A program made the translations under genes and the position numbers. A stretch of DNA of 64,000 bases from Actinomadura flavalba DSM 45200. Its GTDB lineage: Bacteria; Actinomycetota; Actinomycetes; Streptosporangiales; Streptosporangiaceae. The stretch is from positions 1,426,001-1,490,000 of the forward strand of contig NZ_KB894093.1 of NCBI RefSeq assembly GCF_000374305.1, given 5' to 3'. Below, in pieces: positions 1-6,718 of the stretch. Position 1 is the first letter of the stretch. Each line of letters opens with the position of its first letter. The notes below the pieces were generated by a model. The model did no database searches and was not told the origin of the DNA. It saw only the letters and a program-made list of their open reading frames with translations.

Positions 1-1
1 G

Positions 2-67
2 CTCGGCCTGCGCGACCGCCTCGAACTGACCAAGTACGCGATCCGGGTGGGCCTGGTCGAACCGTGA
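2..67 (+). CDS. LuxR/NarL-type response regulator, C-terminal fragment
   Basis: Only the last 21 codons are inside the window (frame starts at base 2, TGA at 65-67). The peptide has the LGLRDR and KYAIRVGLV pattern that closes the helix-turn-helix of NarL/FixJ-type response regulators, where the final helix precedes a short tail. It faces the NarL-type histidine kinase on the opposite strand, so the two probably form a convergent two-component pair. The receiver domain and most of the DNA-binding domain are outside the window, so the family call rests on the tail and the neighbour alone. Confidence 0.6.
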   Translation, partial: LGLRDRLELTKYAIRVGLVEP

Positions 68-76
68 CGCGCCGGG

Positions 77-1045
77 TCAGGCGGCCGGGGGCACGATGAG
101 GCGGACGCGGGTGCCGCCGCCGGGCGCCGCGTCGATGGTGAGGCGGGCGCCGATGAGGCCGGCGCGCTCGCGCATGCCGTGGATGCCGCTGCCCTCGGCG
201 GCGGGCGGGCCGATCCCGTCGTCGGTGATGGTGAGGACGACGCCGTCCTCACCGGAGCGCAGCGAGACCTCGGCGTGGGCGGCGCGGGCGTGCCGGGCGA
301 CGTTCGTCAGGCTCTCCTGCGCGATCCGGTAGAGGACGAGCTCGACGTCGGGGCTCAACTCGGGCAACTGGGGGCGCAGCCGCCGCGTGATCTCGGGTTC
401 GCCCGCCCCGGCGAAGTCGTCGGTGAGGGCGGTGAGGGCGCTGAGCAGGCCGAGGTCCTCCAGGACGCCGGGACGCAGCCGGCGCGCGACGTCGCGCACC
501 TCGTCCAGGCCGCCGCGCACCGCCTCCCGCACGGTCTCCAGCTCTTCGGCGAGGTCGTCCGGCGCCCGGTCGCGGACGCGTTTCAGCGACAGCAGCACGA
601 CGGTGAGGCTCTGCCCGATCTCGTCGTGCAGTTCCTGGGCGATGCGGCTGCGCTCGGCCTCCTGCGCGGCGAGGACCTGCGCGGTGCTGGCGGCGCGGTC
701 GGCCTCCAGCCGGTCGAGCATGGCGTTGAACGTGCCGATCAGGTAGCTGAGGTCGCCGTTGCCGCTGACGGGCAGCCGGTGGTGGGAGCGCAGCGAGTCG
801 AGCCGCTCCATCAGGGTGGTGAGCCCTTCGAGCGGGGTGAGGCTGGCGCGGAGCAGGAATGCGTTCGCCGTCATCATCAGCGCGAGCCCGATGGTCAGGA
901 CGGGCAGCTCGCCCCATAGGACGGGTGAGGACACCGTGGCGGGCGACAGCGCGAGGACCATCGTGCCGACCGCGAAGATCAGCCCGTTGAGCAGCAGCAG
1001 CCGCCAGTACAGCGCCGAGACGGGGGTCCGCGTGGGGGTGCTCAT
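77..1045 (-). CDS. NarL-type sensor histidine kinase (HAMP, HisKA_3, HATPase)
   Basis: A membrane sensor kinase of about 322 residues. Two hydrophobic segments (about residues 14-32 and 48-66) enclose a very short outer loop, followed by a HAMP-like linker. The dimerisation/phosphoacceptor segment has the LHDEIGQ motif (His near residue 140) typical of HisKA_3 kinases. The ATPase domain shows ESLTNVARHA (N box), DDGIG and the GIHGMRERA lid. The family phosphorylates NarL-type regulators, matching the regulator tail at the window start. ATG at 1045 was preferred; an in-frame GTG at 1060 would add five residues and neither has a good ribosome binding site. The signal sensed is unknown; the tiny extracytoplasmic loop suggests sensing within or at the membrane. 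Confidence 0.88.
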   Translation of the reverse strand: MSTPTRTPVSALYWRLLLLNGLIFAVGTMVLALSPATVSSPVLWGELPVLTIGLALMMTANAFLLRASLTPLEGLTTLMERLDSLRSHHRLPVSGNGDLSYLIGTFNAMLDRLEADRAASTAQVLAAQEAERSRIAQELHDEIGQSLTVVLLSLKRVRDRAPDDLAEELETVREAVRGGLDEVRDVARRLRPGVLEDLGLLSALTALTDDFAGAGEPEITRRLRPQLPELSPDVELVLYRIAQESLTNVARHARAAHAEVSLRSGEDGVVLTITDDGIGPPAAEGSGIHGMRERAGLIGARLTIDAAPGGGTRVRLIVPPAA

Positions 1046-1184
1046 GATTCCCAAGGTCACAGCATCGGCGGCGCGATGTCCATTCCGCCGCGACGGGCTA
1101 CATGCCGGGAACCGGCCGGGATGGGGGACGGCCCCGATGGTGGCGGCGCCCGCGAGCGGTCACGCTGGAGGGGAAGGAGGGGTC

Positions 1185-1709
1185 ATGTCCGCATATGCGG
1201 CCACGATCGTCGCCCTCGCCGCCGTGGCGCTGCTCGTGGCGGCCGGGGTCCGGATCGTCGGCGAGCACGAACGGCTGGTGGTGCGCCGGTTCGGGCGCGT
1301 GCACGCCGTGCGCGCGCCGGGGCTGCGGTTCCTCGTGCCCGGCCTCGACCAGCCCGAGCGGGTGTCGATGCGCGCGACCGAGCTGGACGTGTTCGTCCGC
1401 GCCGTCACGCGCGACGACGTGGCGATCAAGGTGGAGGCGACGGTGGTGCTCGCCGTGCACGATCCGGTGACGTCGGCGCGCGAGTCCGAGCCGTCCTACG
1501 TGGGCGGGCAGGCCGCCGCCGAGGGCGCCCTGGCGGACGCGCTCGGCGACCTGACCCTCGCCGATCTCGTCGGCCGTCCCGGCCCGGCGGCGCTCACCGG
1601 ACGGATCGACGCGGCGGTGCGGCCGTGGGGCGTGCGCGTCGAGCGGGTGGCGATCACGAACGTGGACGTTCCGCTCGGCCCGGACCTGCTGGCCTGGGCG
1701 GGCCGCTGA
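1185..1709 (+). CDS. Short SPFH/band-7 (slipin-like) membrane protein
   Basis: A 174-residue protein with one N-terminal membrane helix (about residues 5-22) followed by a band-7 domain: the HERLVVRRFGR segment, the GLRFLVPGLDQ turn and the alternating strand pattern around AVTRDDVAIKVEA are typical of slipins and stomatins. Such proteins oligomerise on the inner face of the membrane and organise microdomains. It is much shorter than usual family members (250-380 residues), lacking a long C-terminal coiled coil. The start is fixed by a strong AGGAGG-type site (1175-1180) just before ATG 1185. It stands alone; partner proteases (NfeD type) are not adjacent. Confidence 0.8.
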   Translation: MSAYAATIVALAAVALLVAAGVRIVGEHERLVVRRFGRVHAVRAPGLRFLVPGLDQPERVSMRATELDVFVRAVTRDDVAIKVEATVVLAVHDPVTSARESEPSYVGGQAAAEGALADALGDLTLADLVGRPGPAALTGRIDAAVRPWGVRVERVAITNVDVPLGPDLLAWAGR

Positions 1710-1716
1710 CGCCCGG

Positions 1717-1830
1717 TCAGGCGGACGGGCCGTCGGCGCGGCGGTCGAGCGCGCGGCGGGCCCAGCGGTAGCTGAACAGCATCGCGCTCATGATGATGCC
1801 GACGATGAATGCCGTAATGAACACGTCCAT
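1717..1830 (-). CDS. Small single-pass membrane protein (37 aa)
   Basis: A 37-codon frame from ATG 1830 to TGA 1717. It encodes an N-terminal hydrophobic helix (FITAFIVGIIMSAMLF) followed by a basic tail (YRWARRALDRR), the inside-positive arrangement of a single-pass membrane protein. Codon third positions are G/C-rich as in real genes here. It converges on the SPFH gene, ending 7 bp beyond it, so a role alongside that membrane-organising protein is possible but unproven. No clear ribosome binding site is visible. It may be a chance frame in an otherwise empty 190-bp gap. Confidence 0.45.
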   Translation of the reverse strand: MDVFITAFIVGIIMSAMLFSYRWARRALDRRADGPSA

Positions 1831-1897
1831 CCGTTCCACCCCCGAGTGTGCGCAGATCATGCGATATAACGCAGCGTGACGGAGACGTACCCCAGCG

Positions 1898-2881
1898 TCA
1901 GACCGGTCGAACCTGGGATGTGTCCGGAATTCTCGTCCTGAACGTGCGCCGATACGCGGACGGGGACGTCCGCATCACCCGGGCGAAGTGGTGCCGGAAC
2001 GTCGCGGGACTGTCGAAACCGACACGCGCCCCGACGGTCTCGACGGGCAGCGTCCCGTCCTCCAGCAGCGGCAGGCTCGCCATGATCCGCTGGGTGATGA
2101 GCCACCGCACCGGGCTCGTCCCGGCCTGCCGGTTGAAGTGGCGGATCAGGGAGCGCGGCGCCATCCCGGCGTGCCGGGCGAGATCGGCCACCGTGAGCGT
2201 CTCGGTGAGATGGTCGAGCGCCCACGCCATCGTCGCGGCGACCGGGTCGCCCGCGTCGGCGGCGGGCACGGCGGCCTCCACGAACTGCGCCTGCCCGCCG
2301 TCGCGGTGCGGCGGGACGACGAGCCGCCGCGCCACGATGTTCGCGACGCGCGCGCCATGGTCCCGGCGGACGAGGTGCAGGCACAGGTCGAGCCCGGCGG
2401 CGCTGCCCGCGCCGGTCAGGACGTCGTCGCCGTCCACGTACAGGACGTCGGGCGTCACGCGCACGGCCGGGTGGCGACGGCGCAGCTCGGCGGCGTAGCG
2501 CCAGTGCGTGGTGGCGGCGCGGCCGTCCAGCAGCCCGGCGGCGGCGAGGGCGAACGCCCCCGAGCAGATCGAGACGACGCGGGCGCCGTTGGCCCGCGCC
2601 GCGCGCAGCGCCGCGACCACGTCGGCGGGGACGGGCGCGCGCACGTCCGGGACGGCGACGACGATCACGGTGTCGGCGGCGGCGAACGCGTCCAGGCCGT
2701 GGTCGGCGGTGAGGGTGAGGCCACCGGCCATGCGCATCGGGCCGGGCCGGTCGGCGCAGACCCGCAGGTCATACCAGGGGACGGTGAGTTCGGGGCGCGG
2801 CAGCCCGAACACCTCGACGACGGTGCCCAGCTCGAAGGGCGTCATGCCGTCGAAGGCCAGGACTGAGACTGTGTGCCGCAT
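1898..2881 (-). CDS. GlxA-like AraC-family regulator (DJ-1/PfpI plus AraC HTH)
   Basis: A 327-residue transcriptional regulator. Residues 1-165 form a DJ-1/PfpI-type domain (VLAFDGM start, nucleophile-elbow SICSGAF, then AAAGLLDGR and TTHW). Residues about 215-315 hold the two AraC helix-turn-helices (LTVADLARHAGM and ETVGARVGFDS) and the closing FRHHFARV/SPSAYRR signature. This architecture is known for GlxA, FtrA and ArgR-like activators; the inducer is not predictable. ATG 2881 sits six bases downstream of a TAATAT box, so the mRNA is probably leaderless. A related regulator lies at 39688-40632. The neighbouring rhodanese gene is divergent, 92 bp away, and could be a target. Confidence 0.9.
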   Translation of the reverse strand: MRHTVSVLAFDGMTPFELGTVVEVFGLPRPELTVPWYDLRVCADRPGPMRMAGGLTLTADHGLDAFAAADTVIVVAVPDVRAPVPADVVAALRAARANGARVVSICSGAFALAAAGLLDGRAATTHWRYAAELRRRHPAVRVTPDVLYVDGDDVLTGAGSAAGLDLCLHLVRRDHGARVANIVARRLVVPPHRDGGQAQFVEAAVPAADAGDPVAATMAWALDHLTETLTVADLARHAGMAPRSLIRHFNRQAGTSPVRWLITQRIMASLPLLEDGTLPVETVGARVGFDSPATFRHHFARVMRTSPSAYRRTFRTRIPDTSQVRPV

Positions 2882-2887
2882 GGCGGG

Positions 2888-2893
2888 ATATTA
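2888..2893 (-). promoter_or_regulatory. Leaderless-promoter -10 box of the GlxA-like regulator
   Basis: On the minus strand TAATAT lies six bases upstream of ATG 2881, the spacing expected when transcription starts at the first base of the start codon. No ribosome binding site precedes this ATG. Call from sequence only. Confidence 0.5.
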
Positions 2894-2973
2894 GCGATGT
2901 GCGGCGTTGCTGCCACTTCTGCGGAGGTCGGGCGGCGCGCGAGGATCGGAGCACCTGATCTCGAAGGAGTCCG

Positions 2974-3390
2974 ATGAACGACGCCGTCCGCTACTTCTCC
3001 GCCCGCCTCGCCTTCGAGACCGACGTCGCGGACGTCGCCGCCGCGCCGTCCGGCACTGTGATCATCGACACGCGGAGCCGTGCCGCGTGGGACGAGGGGC
3101 ACCTCCCCGGCGCGCTCCATCTGCCCACCGCGCAGATCCCCGACCGCGCCGCCGCCCTCGTCCCGGCGGGGACCGACGTCGTCGTCTACTGCTGGGGCCC
3201 GGCCTGCAACGGCGCGACGAAGGCGGCCCTGGCCCTCGCCCGGCTGGGTTACGCGGTGCGCGAGATGCTCGGCGGCTTCGAGTACTGGGCCCGCGAGGGC
3301 CTGCCGTACGAGCGCGGCGACGGCACCACCGCCCGCCGCCCGGTCGATCCGCTCACCGCGCCGAAGGGGGGCGTCGGCTGCGCGTGCTGA
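2974..3390 (+). CDS. Rhodanese-like sulfurtransferase
   Basis: A 138-residue cytosolic single-domain rhodanese. The CH2A-like segment VIIDTRSRAAWDEGHLPGALHLP is typical, and the active-site loop after VVYCWGPACNGA contains the persulfide cysteine (near residue 76); the CWGPxCN loop form occurs in a distinct rhodanese subgroup. The C-terminus ends with a cysteine-containing GVGCAC tail. A ribosome binding site (AAGGAG at 2964-2969) precedes ATG 2974. It is divergent from the GlxA-like regulator, which may control it. The sulfur acceptor is unknown. A second rhodanese with a classic CRSGAR loop lies at 19489. Confidence 0.88.
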   Translation: MNDAVRYFSARLAFETDVADVAAAPSGTVIIDTRSRAAWDEGHLPGALHLPTAQIPDRAAALVPAGTDVVVYCWGPACNGATKAALALARLGYAVREMLGGFEYWAREGLPYERGDGTTARRPVDPLTAPKGGVGCAC

Positions 3391-3594
3391 AGCGCGGATA
3401 CCGCCCGGTACGGGGTGCCGGTGAGGGGCGGTCGGGAAGGTTTTCCTGCGGACGGGGCATAAGCACGGGGTGTGTCGACGTTAGAATGGTCGAATCACTC
3501 TTACGACGCTGAACGCGTCCGGCTCGTCCTTGCAGCCCACCGACACATGGTCGTGGTGCCTCCCGAGACGTGCCCCCCTCTCGGAAGGTACTGC

Positions 3595-5100
3595 GTGACC
3601 AACGTTCCTGCTGCCCATGACGTCGCCGTGTCCACCGACGCGGAGATCGTCCCCTCCTTCGGCGAGCTCGGCCTTCCCGCCGACCTCGTCGCGGCGCTCG
3701 CCCGGCAGGGCATCGACGCGCCGTTCCCGATCCAGGCCGCCGCCATCCCGGACGTGATGGCGGGCCGCGACGTCCTCGGCCGCGGCAAGACCGGTTCCGG
3801 CAAGACCCTCGCCTTCGGCCTGCCGATGCTGGCGCGCCTGGCGGGCCGCCGCGCGGCGTCCAAGCGCCCGCTCGGCCTCATCCTCGTCCCGACCCGCGAG
3901 CTGGCCCAGCAGGTCCAGACGAACCTGGAGCCGCTCGGCCGCAGCGTCGGGCTGCACTTCAAGACCGTCATCGGCCAGACGTCGATGTTCAAGCAGATCG
4001 ACGCGCTGCGCCGCGGCGTCGAGATCCTCGTCGCCACCCCGGGCCGCCTCAAGGACCTCATGCGCCAGGGCGCGTGCGACCTGTCCGACATCGAGATCGT
4101 CGTGCTGGACGAGGCCGACCACATGGCCGACATGGGCTTCCTGCCCGACGTCACCGACATCCTCGACCAGGCGCGTCCCGGCGGGCAGCGGCTGCTGTTC
4201 TCCGCCACGCTCGACCGCGACGTCGACGTCCTGGTGAAGCGTTACCTGAACGACCCGGTGACGCACGCGATCGGCCCGGTGGACGAGTCCGTCGACACGA
4301 TGGACCACCACCTGCTGCTCGTCGCGCCCAAGGAGAAGAGCCTCATCACGGCGGAGATCGCCAACCGTGAGGGCCGCACGATCCTGTTCGCGCGCACCAA
4401 GCACGGCGTCGACCGGCTCGCCAAGCAGCTCACCCAGGTGGGCGTCCGCGCGGCGGGCCTGCACGGCGGCAAGAGCCAGGGGCTGCGCACCCGCACGCTG
4501 CACGAGTTCCGTGAGGGCTCGATCAACGTGCTGGTCGCCACGGACGTCGCCGCGCGCGGCATCCACGTGGACGACGTGTCGCTGGTCATGCACGTCGACC
4601 CGCCCGCCGACCACAAGGACTACATGCACCGCGCCGGCCGCACGGCCCGCGCGGGGGAGAAGGGCACCGTCGTCACGCTGGTGCTGCCGCACCAGGTGCG
4701 TTCGACGTCGGCGATGACGCGCCGCGCGGGCATCGAGGCGCCGCGCCTGAAGGCGATCTCGGGCGACGGCCGGCTCGTCGAGCTGACCGGCGCCCGCGAG
4801 CCGTCGGGCGTGCCGATCGAAGAGCCGCTGATCCCCGAGCGTCCCGCGCGCCGCGAGGGCGGTCGCGGTGGCCGTCCGGGCGGCGGGCGTCGCAGCGGCG
4901 GCCGCGGCTACCAGGGCGGACGCGGTGGCGCGCCGCGCGGCGAGCGCCGCGAGGGCGGCTTCGACCGCGACCGTTCCGGCGGCCACACCGGCCACGGCGG
5001 CTCGTACGGTGAGCGCTCCGGCGGCTCGTCGTACGGCAACCGGCGCAGCGGCGGCGGCTACAACGGCGGCACGTCGCGCCGTCCGGCCCGCTCCAGCTAG
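3595..5100 (+). CDS. DEAD-box ATP-dependent RNA helicase with RGG tail
   Basis: A 501-residue DEAD-box helicase with motifs in order: Q motif (FGELGLP...FPIQ), Walker A GKTGSGKT, PTRELAQQ, TPGR, DEAD (VLDEADHMADMGF), SAT, and in the second RecA domain HGGKSQ, ATDVAARGI and HRAGRTARAG. The C-terminal 90 residues are an Arg/Gly-rich tail that usually binds RNA without sequence specificity. The family remodels structured RNA in ribosome assembly, mRNA decay and cold growth. GTG 3595 was chosen because GGAAGG lies 7-12 bases upstream; the open frame extends to 3472 but that part looks like a leader. The roughly 200-nt upstream gap is a candidate regulatory 5' UTR, as often seen for cold-induced helicases. 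Confidence 0.93.
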   Translation: MTNVPAAHDVAVSTDAEIVPSFGELGLPADLVAALARQGIDAPFPIQAAAIPDVMAGRDVLGRGKTGSGKTLAFGLPMLARLAGRRAASKRPLGLILVPTRELAQQVQTNLEPLGRSVGLHFKTVIGQTSMFKQIDALRRGVEILVATPGRLKDLMRQGACDLSDIEIVVLDEADHMADMGFLPDVTDILDQARPGGQRLLFSATLDRDVDVLVKRYLNDPVTHAIGPVDESVDTMDHHLLLVAPKEKSLITAEIANREGRTILFARTKHGVDRLAKQLTQVGVRAAGLHGGKSQGLRTRTLHEFREGSINVLVATDVAARGIHVDDVSLVMHVDPPADHKDYMHRAGRTARAGEKGTVVTLVLPHQVRSTSAMTRRAGIEAPRLKAISGDGRLVELTGAREPSGVPIEEPLIPERPARREGGRGGRPGGGRRSGGRGYQGGRGGAPRGERREGGFDRDRSGGHTGHGGSYGERSGGSSYGNRRSGGGYNGGTSRRPARSS

Positions 5101-5104
5101 ACAC

Positions 5105-5154
5105 CACGACAACGGCGGCCTCTCCCTTGCGCGGGGGAGGCCGCCGTTGTCGTG
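5105..5154. terminator. Bidirectional hairpin terminator between helicase and MFS genes
   Basis: An inverted repeat of about 21 bp (arms near 5105-5127 and 5132-5154, core CGACAACGGCGGCCT) with a small TTGCG-type loop lies between two convergent genes whose stops are 57 bp apart. Position and strength fit a terminator serving both strands. Confidence 0.8.
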
Positions 5155-5156
5155 TC

Positions 5157-6626
5157 TCACCCCTCGGCGGGGCGGACGTGGCGCAGCAGCGCGAACGCCA
5201 GGACGGCGAGCAGCACCGCGAGGACGGCGGTGACGCCGTAGGCGGTGGTGACGGCCGTGGTGAACGCGTCGCGGGCCCGGTCGGCCAGCGCGGGATCGCC
5301 GGACCGGACGGCGCCGGTGACCGAGTCGCGGGCGGCGGCGGGCGCGTCACCGAGGGCGAGCCGGTACAACACGGCCCCGAGACTGCCGAAGACGGCGATG
5401 CCGAGCCCGATGCCGAACTCGCCGCTCGTCTCGGCGACGGCCGACGCCGAACCGGCCTTCCCGGCGGGCGCGGCGCCGAGCACCATGCCCATGCCGAGCG
5501 CGCCGACCGGCGCGGTGCCGAGGTAGCCGACGACGAGCCCGGCCATCAGCTCGAACGTGCTGCCGGACAGCGCCGCGAACGTGAACCCGGCCGTGGCGAG
5601 CAGCAGCCCGCCGCCGATGACGGTGCTCGGCCGGACCTTCCGGGCGAGCACGGGCGCACCGAGCGATCCGGCGACGAGCGCCAGCGCGGGCGGCACGAGC
5701 GTGAACCCGGCGCGCAGCGGCGCCATCCCGGCGACGTTCTGGAGGTACTGGCTGACGAGCAGGTAGACGCCGCCCTGCGCGACCATGGTGCCGAGCAGGA
5801 TGGCCAGCGCGGACGTCAGCGCGCGGCTGCGGAACAGCGCGGGGTCGAGCAGCGGCGACGCCAGCCTCCGCTGCCGGGACAGGAACGCGGCGCCGAACGC
5901 CGCACCGGCCGCCAGCGACACGTACGGGACGACGCGCACCGGGTCTCCGGCCAGTTCCTTGAGCCCGTACACGACGGGCAGGATCGCGGCGAGCGACAGC
6001 GCGACGCTCACCGGGTCGAGCCGCCCGCCCTCGGCGCCCCGGTGCTCGGGCAGCAGCAGCGGCGCCGCGACGAGCAGCACCACCATGACGGGAACGCCGA
6101 GCAGGAACACCGACCCCCACCAGAACGACTGGAGCAGCGCCCCGCCGATCACGGGGCCGAGGGCGGCGCCGCCCATGAAGCACGCGACGAACGTCCCGAC
6201 CGCGATGCCGCGCTGCGCCGGGTCGGTGAACATGGTGCCGATGAGCGCCAGCGCGGACGGCATCAGCGTCGCGCCGCTGATCCCGAGCAGCACCCGCGCG
6301 GCGAGCAGCATCTCGGGCGTCACCGACCAGGCGGCGAGCGCGGACGACAGCCCGAACGCGACGGCGCCGATCATGAGCAGGCGGCGCCGTCCGATGCGGT
6401 CCCCGACGCCGCCCATCGTGACGAGGAAGCCCGCCATCATGAAGCCGTAGACGTCCATGATCCAGAGCTGCTGCACGGGGCCGGGCCGCAGATCGGCGGT
6501 CAGGTGGGGGAGCGCCAGGTACAGGACGGTGTTGTCCAGGGCGAGCAGCAGGGTGGGGAGGGCGAGCACGGCCAGCCCCGCCCAGGCGCGGGCGGGCGCC
6601 CGCGTCGGTGTTTCGGTCATCGTCAT
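5157..6626 (-). CDS. DHA2-family MFS drug exporter (14 TM)
   Basis: A 489-residue inner-membrane transporter with about 14 hydrophobic segments, the DHA2 (EmrB/QacA) count. The first helix carries LALDNTVLYLALPHL (motif D1-like LDxTVVNVALP) and the loop 2-3 motif GDRIGRRRLL (motif A). A further DHA2 signature is the FMGGAALGPVIGGAL segment (motif C). These pumps expel drugs or secreted metabolites by proton antiport. ATG 6626 was selected because GAGAGG lies 8-13 bases upstream. It is divergent from the SARP/NB-ARC regulator (93 bp between starts), the usual arrangement for a pump and its regulator. Confidence 0.9.
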   Translation of the reverse strand: MTMTETPTRAPARAWAGLAVLALPTLLLALDNTVLYLALPHLTADLRPGPVQQLWIMDVYGFMMAGFLVTMGGVGDRIGRRRLLMIGAVAFGLSSALAAWSVTPEMLLAARVLLGISGATLMPSALALIGTMFTDPAQRGIAVGTFVACFMGGAALGPVIGGALLQSFWWGSVFLLGVPVMVVLLVAAPLLLPEHRGAEGGRLDPVSVALSLAAILPVVYGLKELAGDPVRVVPYVSLAAGAAFGAAFLSRQRRLASPLLDPALFRSRALTSALAILLGTMVAQGGVYLLVSQYLQNVAGMAPLRAGFTLVPPALALVAGSLGAPVLARKVRPSTVIGGGLLLATAGFTFAALSGSTFELMAGLVVGYLGTAPVGALGMGMVLGAAPAGKAGSASAVAETSGEFGIGLGIAVFGSLGAVLYRLALGDAPAAARDSVTGAVRSGDPALADRARDAFTTAVTTAYGVTAVLAVLLAVLAFALLRHVRPAEG

Positions 6627-6705
6627 CGCAGAGCCTCTCGTGGGATTCCGCGTCCAGGCTCCGGCGCGCACGTTATGGGCGAGTTCGGATCGGCTTATGG
6701 CGGGA

Positions 6706-6711
6706 TAGCGT
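6706..6711 (+). promoter_or_regulatory. Leaderless-promoter -10 box of the SARP/NB-ARC gene
   Basis: TAGCGT lies seven bases upstream of ATG 6719 with no ribosome binding site between, fitting a leaderless transcript. The same arrangement is seen at 12768-12773. Confidence 0.4.
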
Positions 6712-6718
6712 GGCCCTC

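Noticed and set aside
3472-3594. Extended N-terminus of the DEAD-box helicase
   Set aside because: The extra 41 residues do not resemble helicase termini and a good ribosome binding site precedes GTG 3595.
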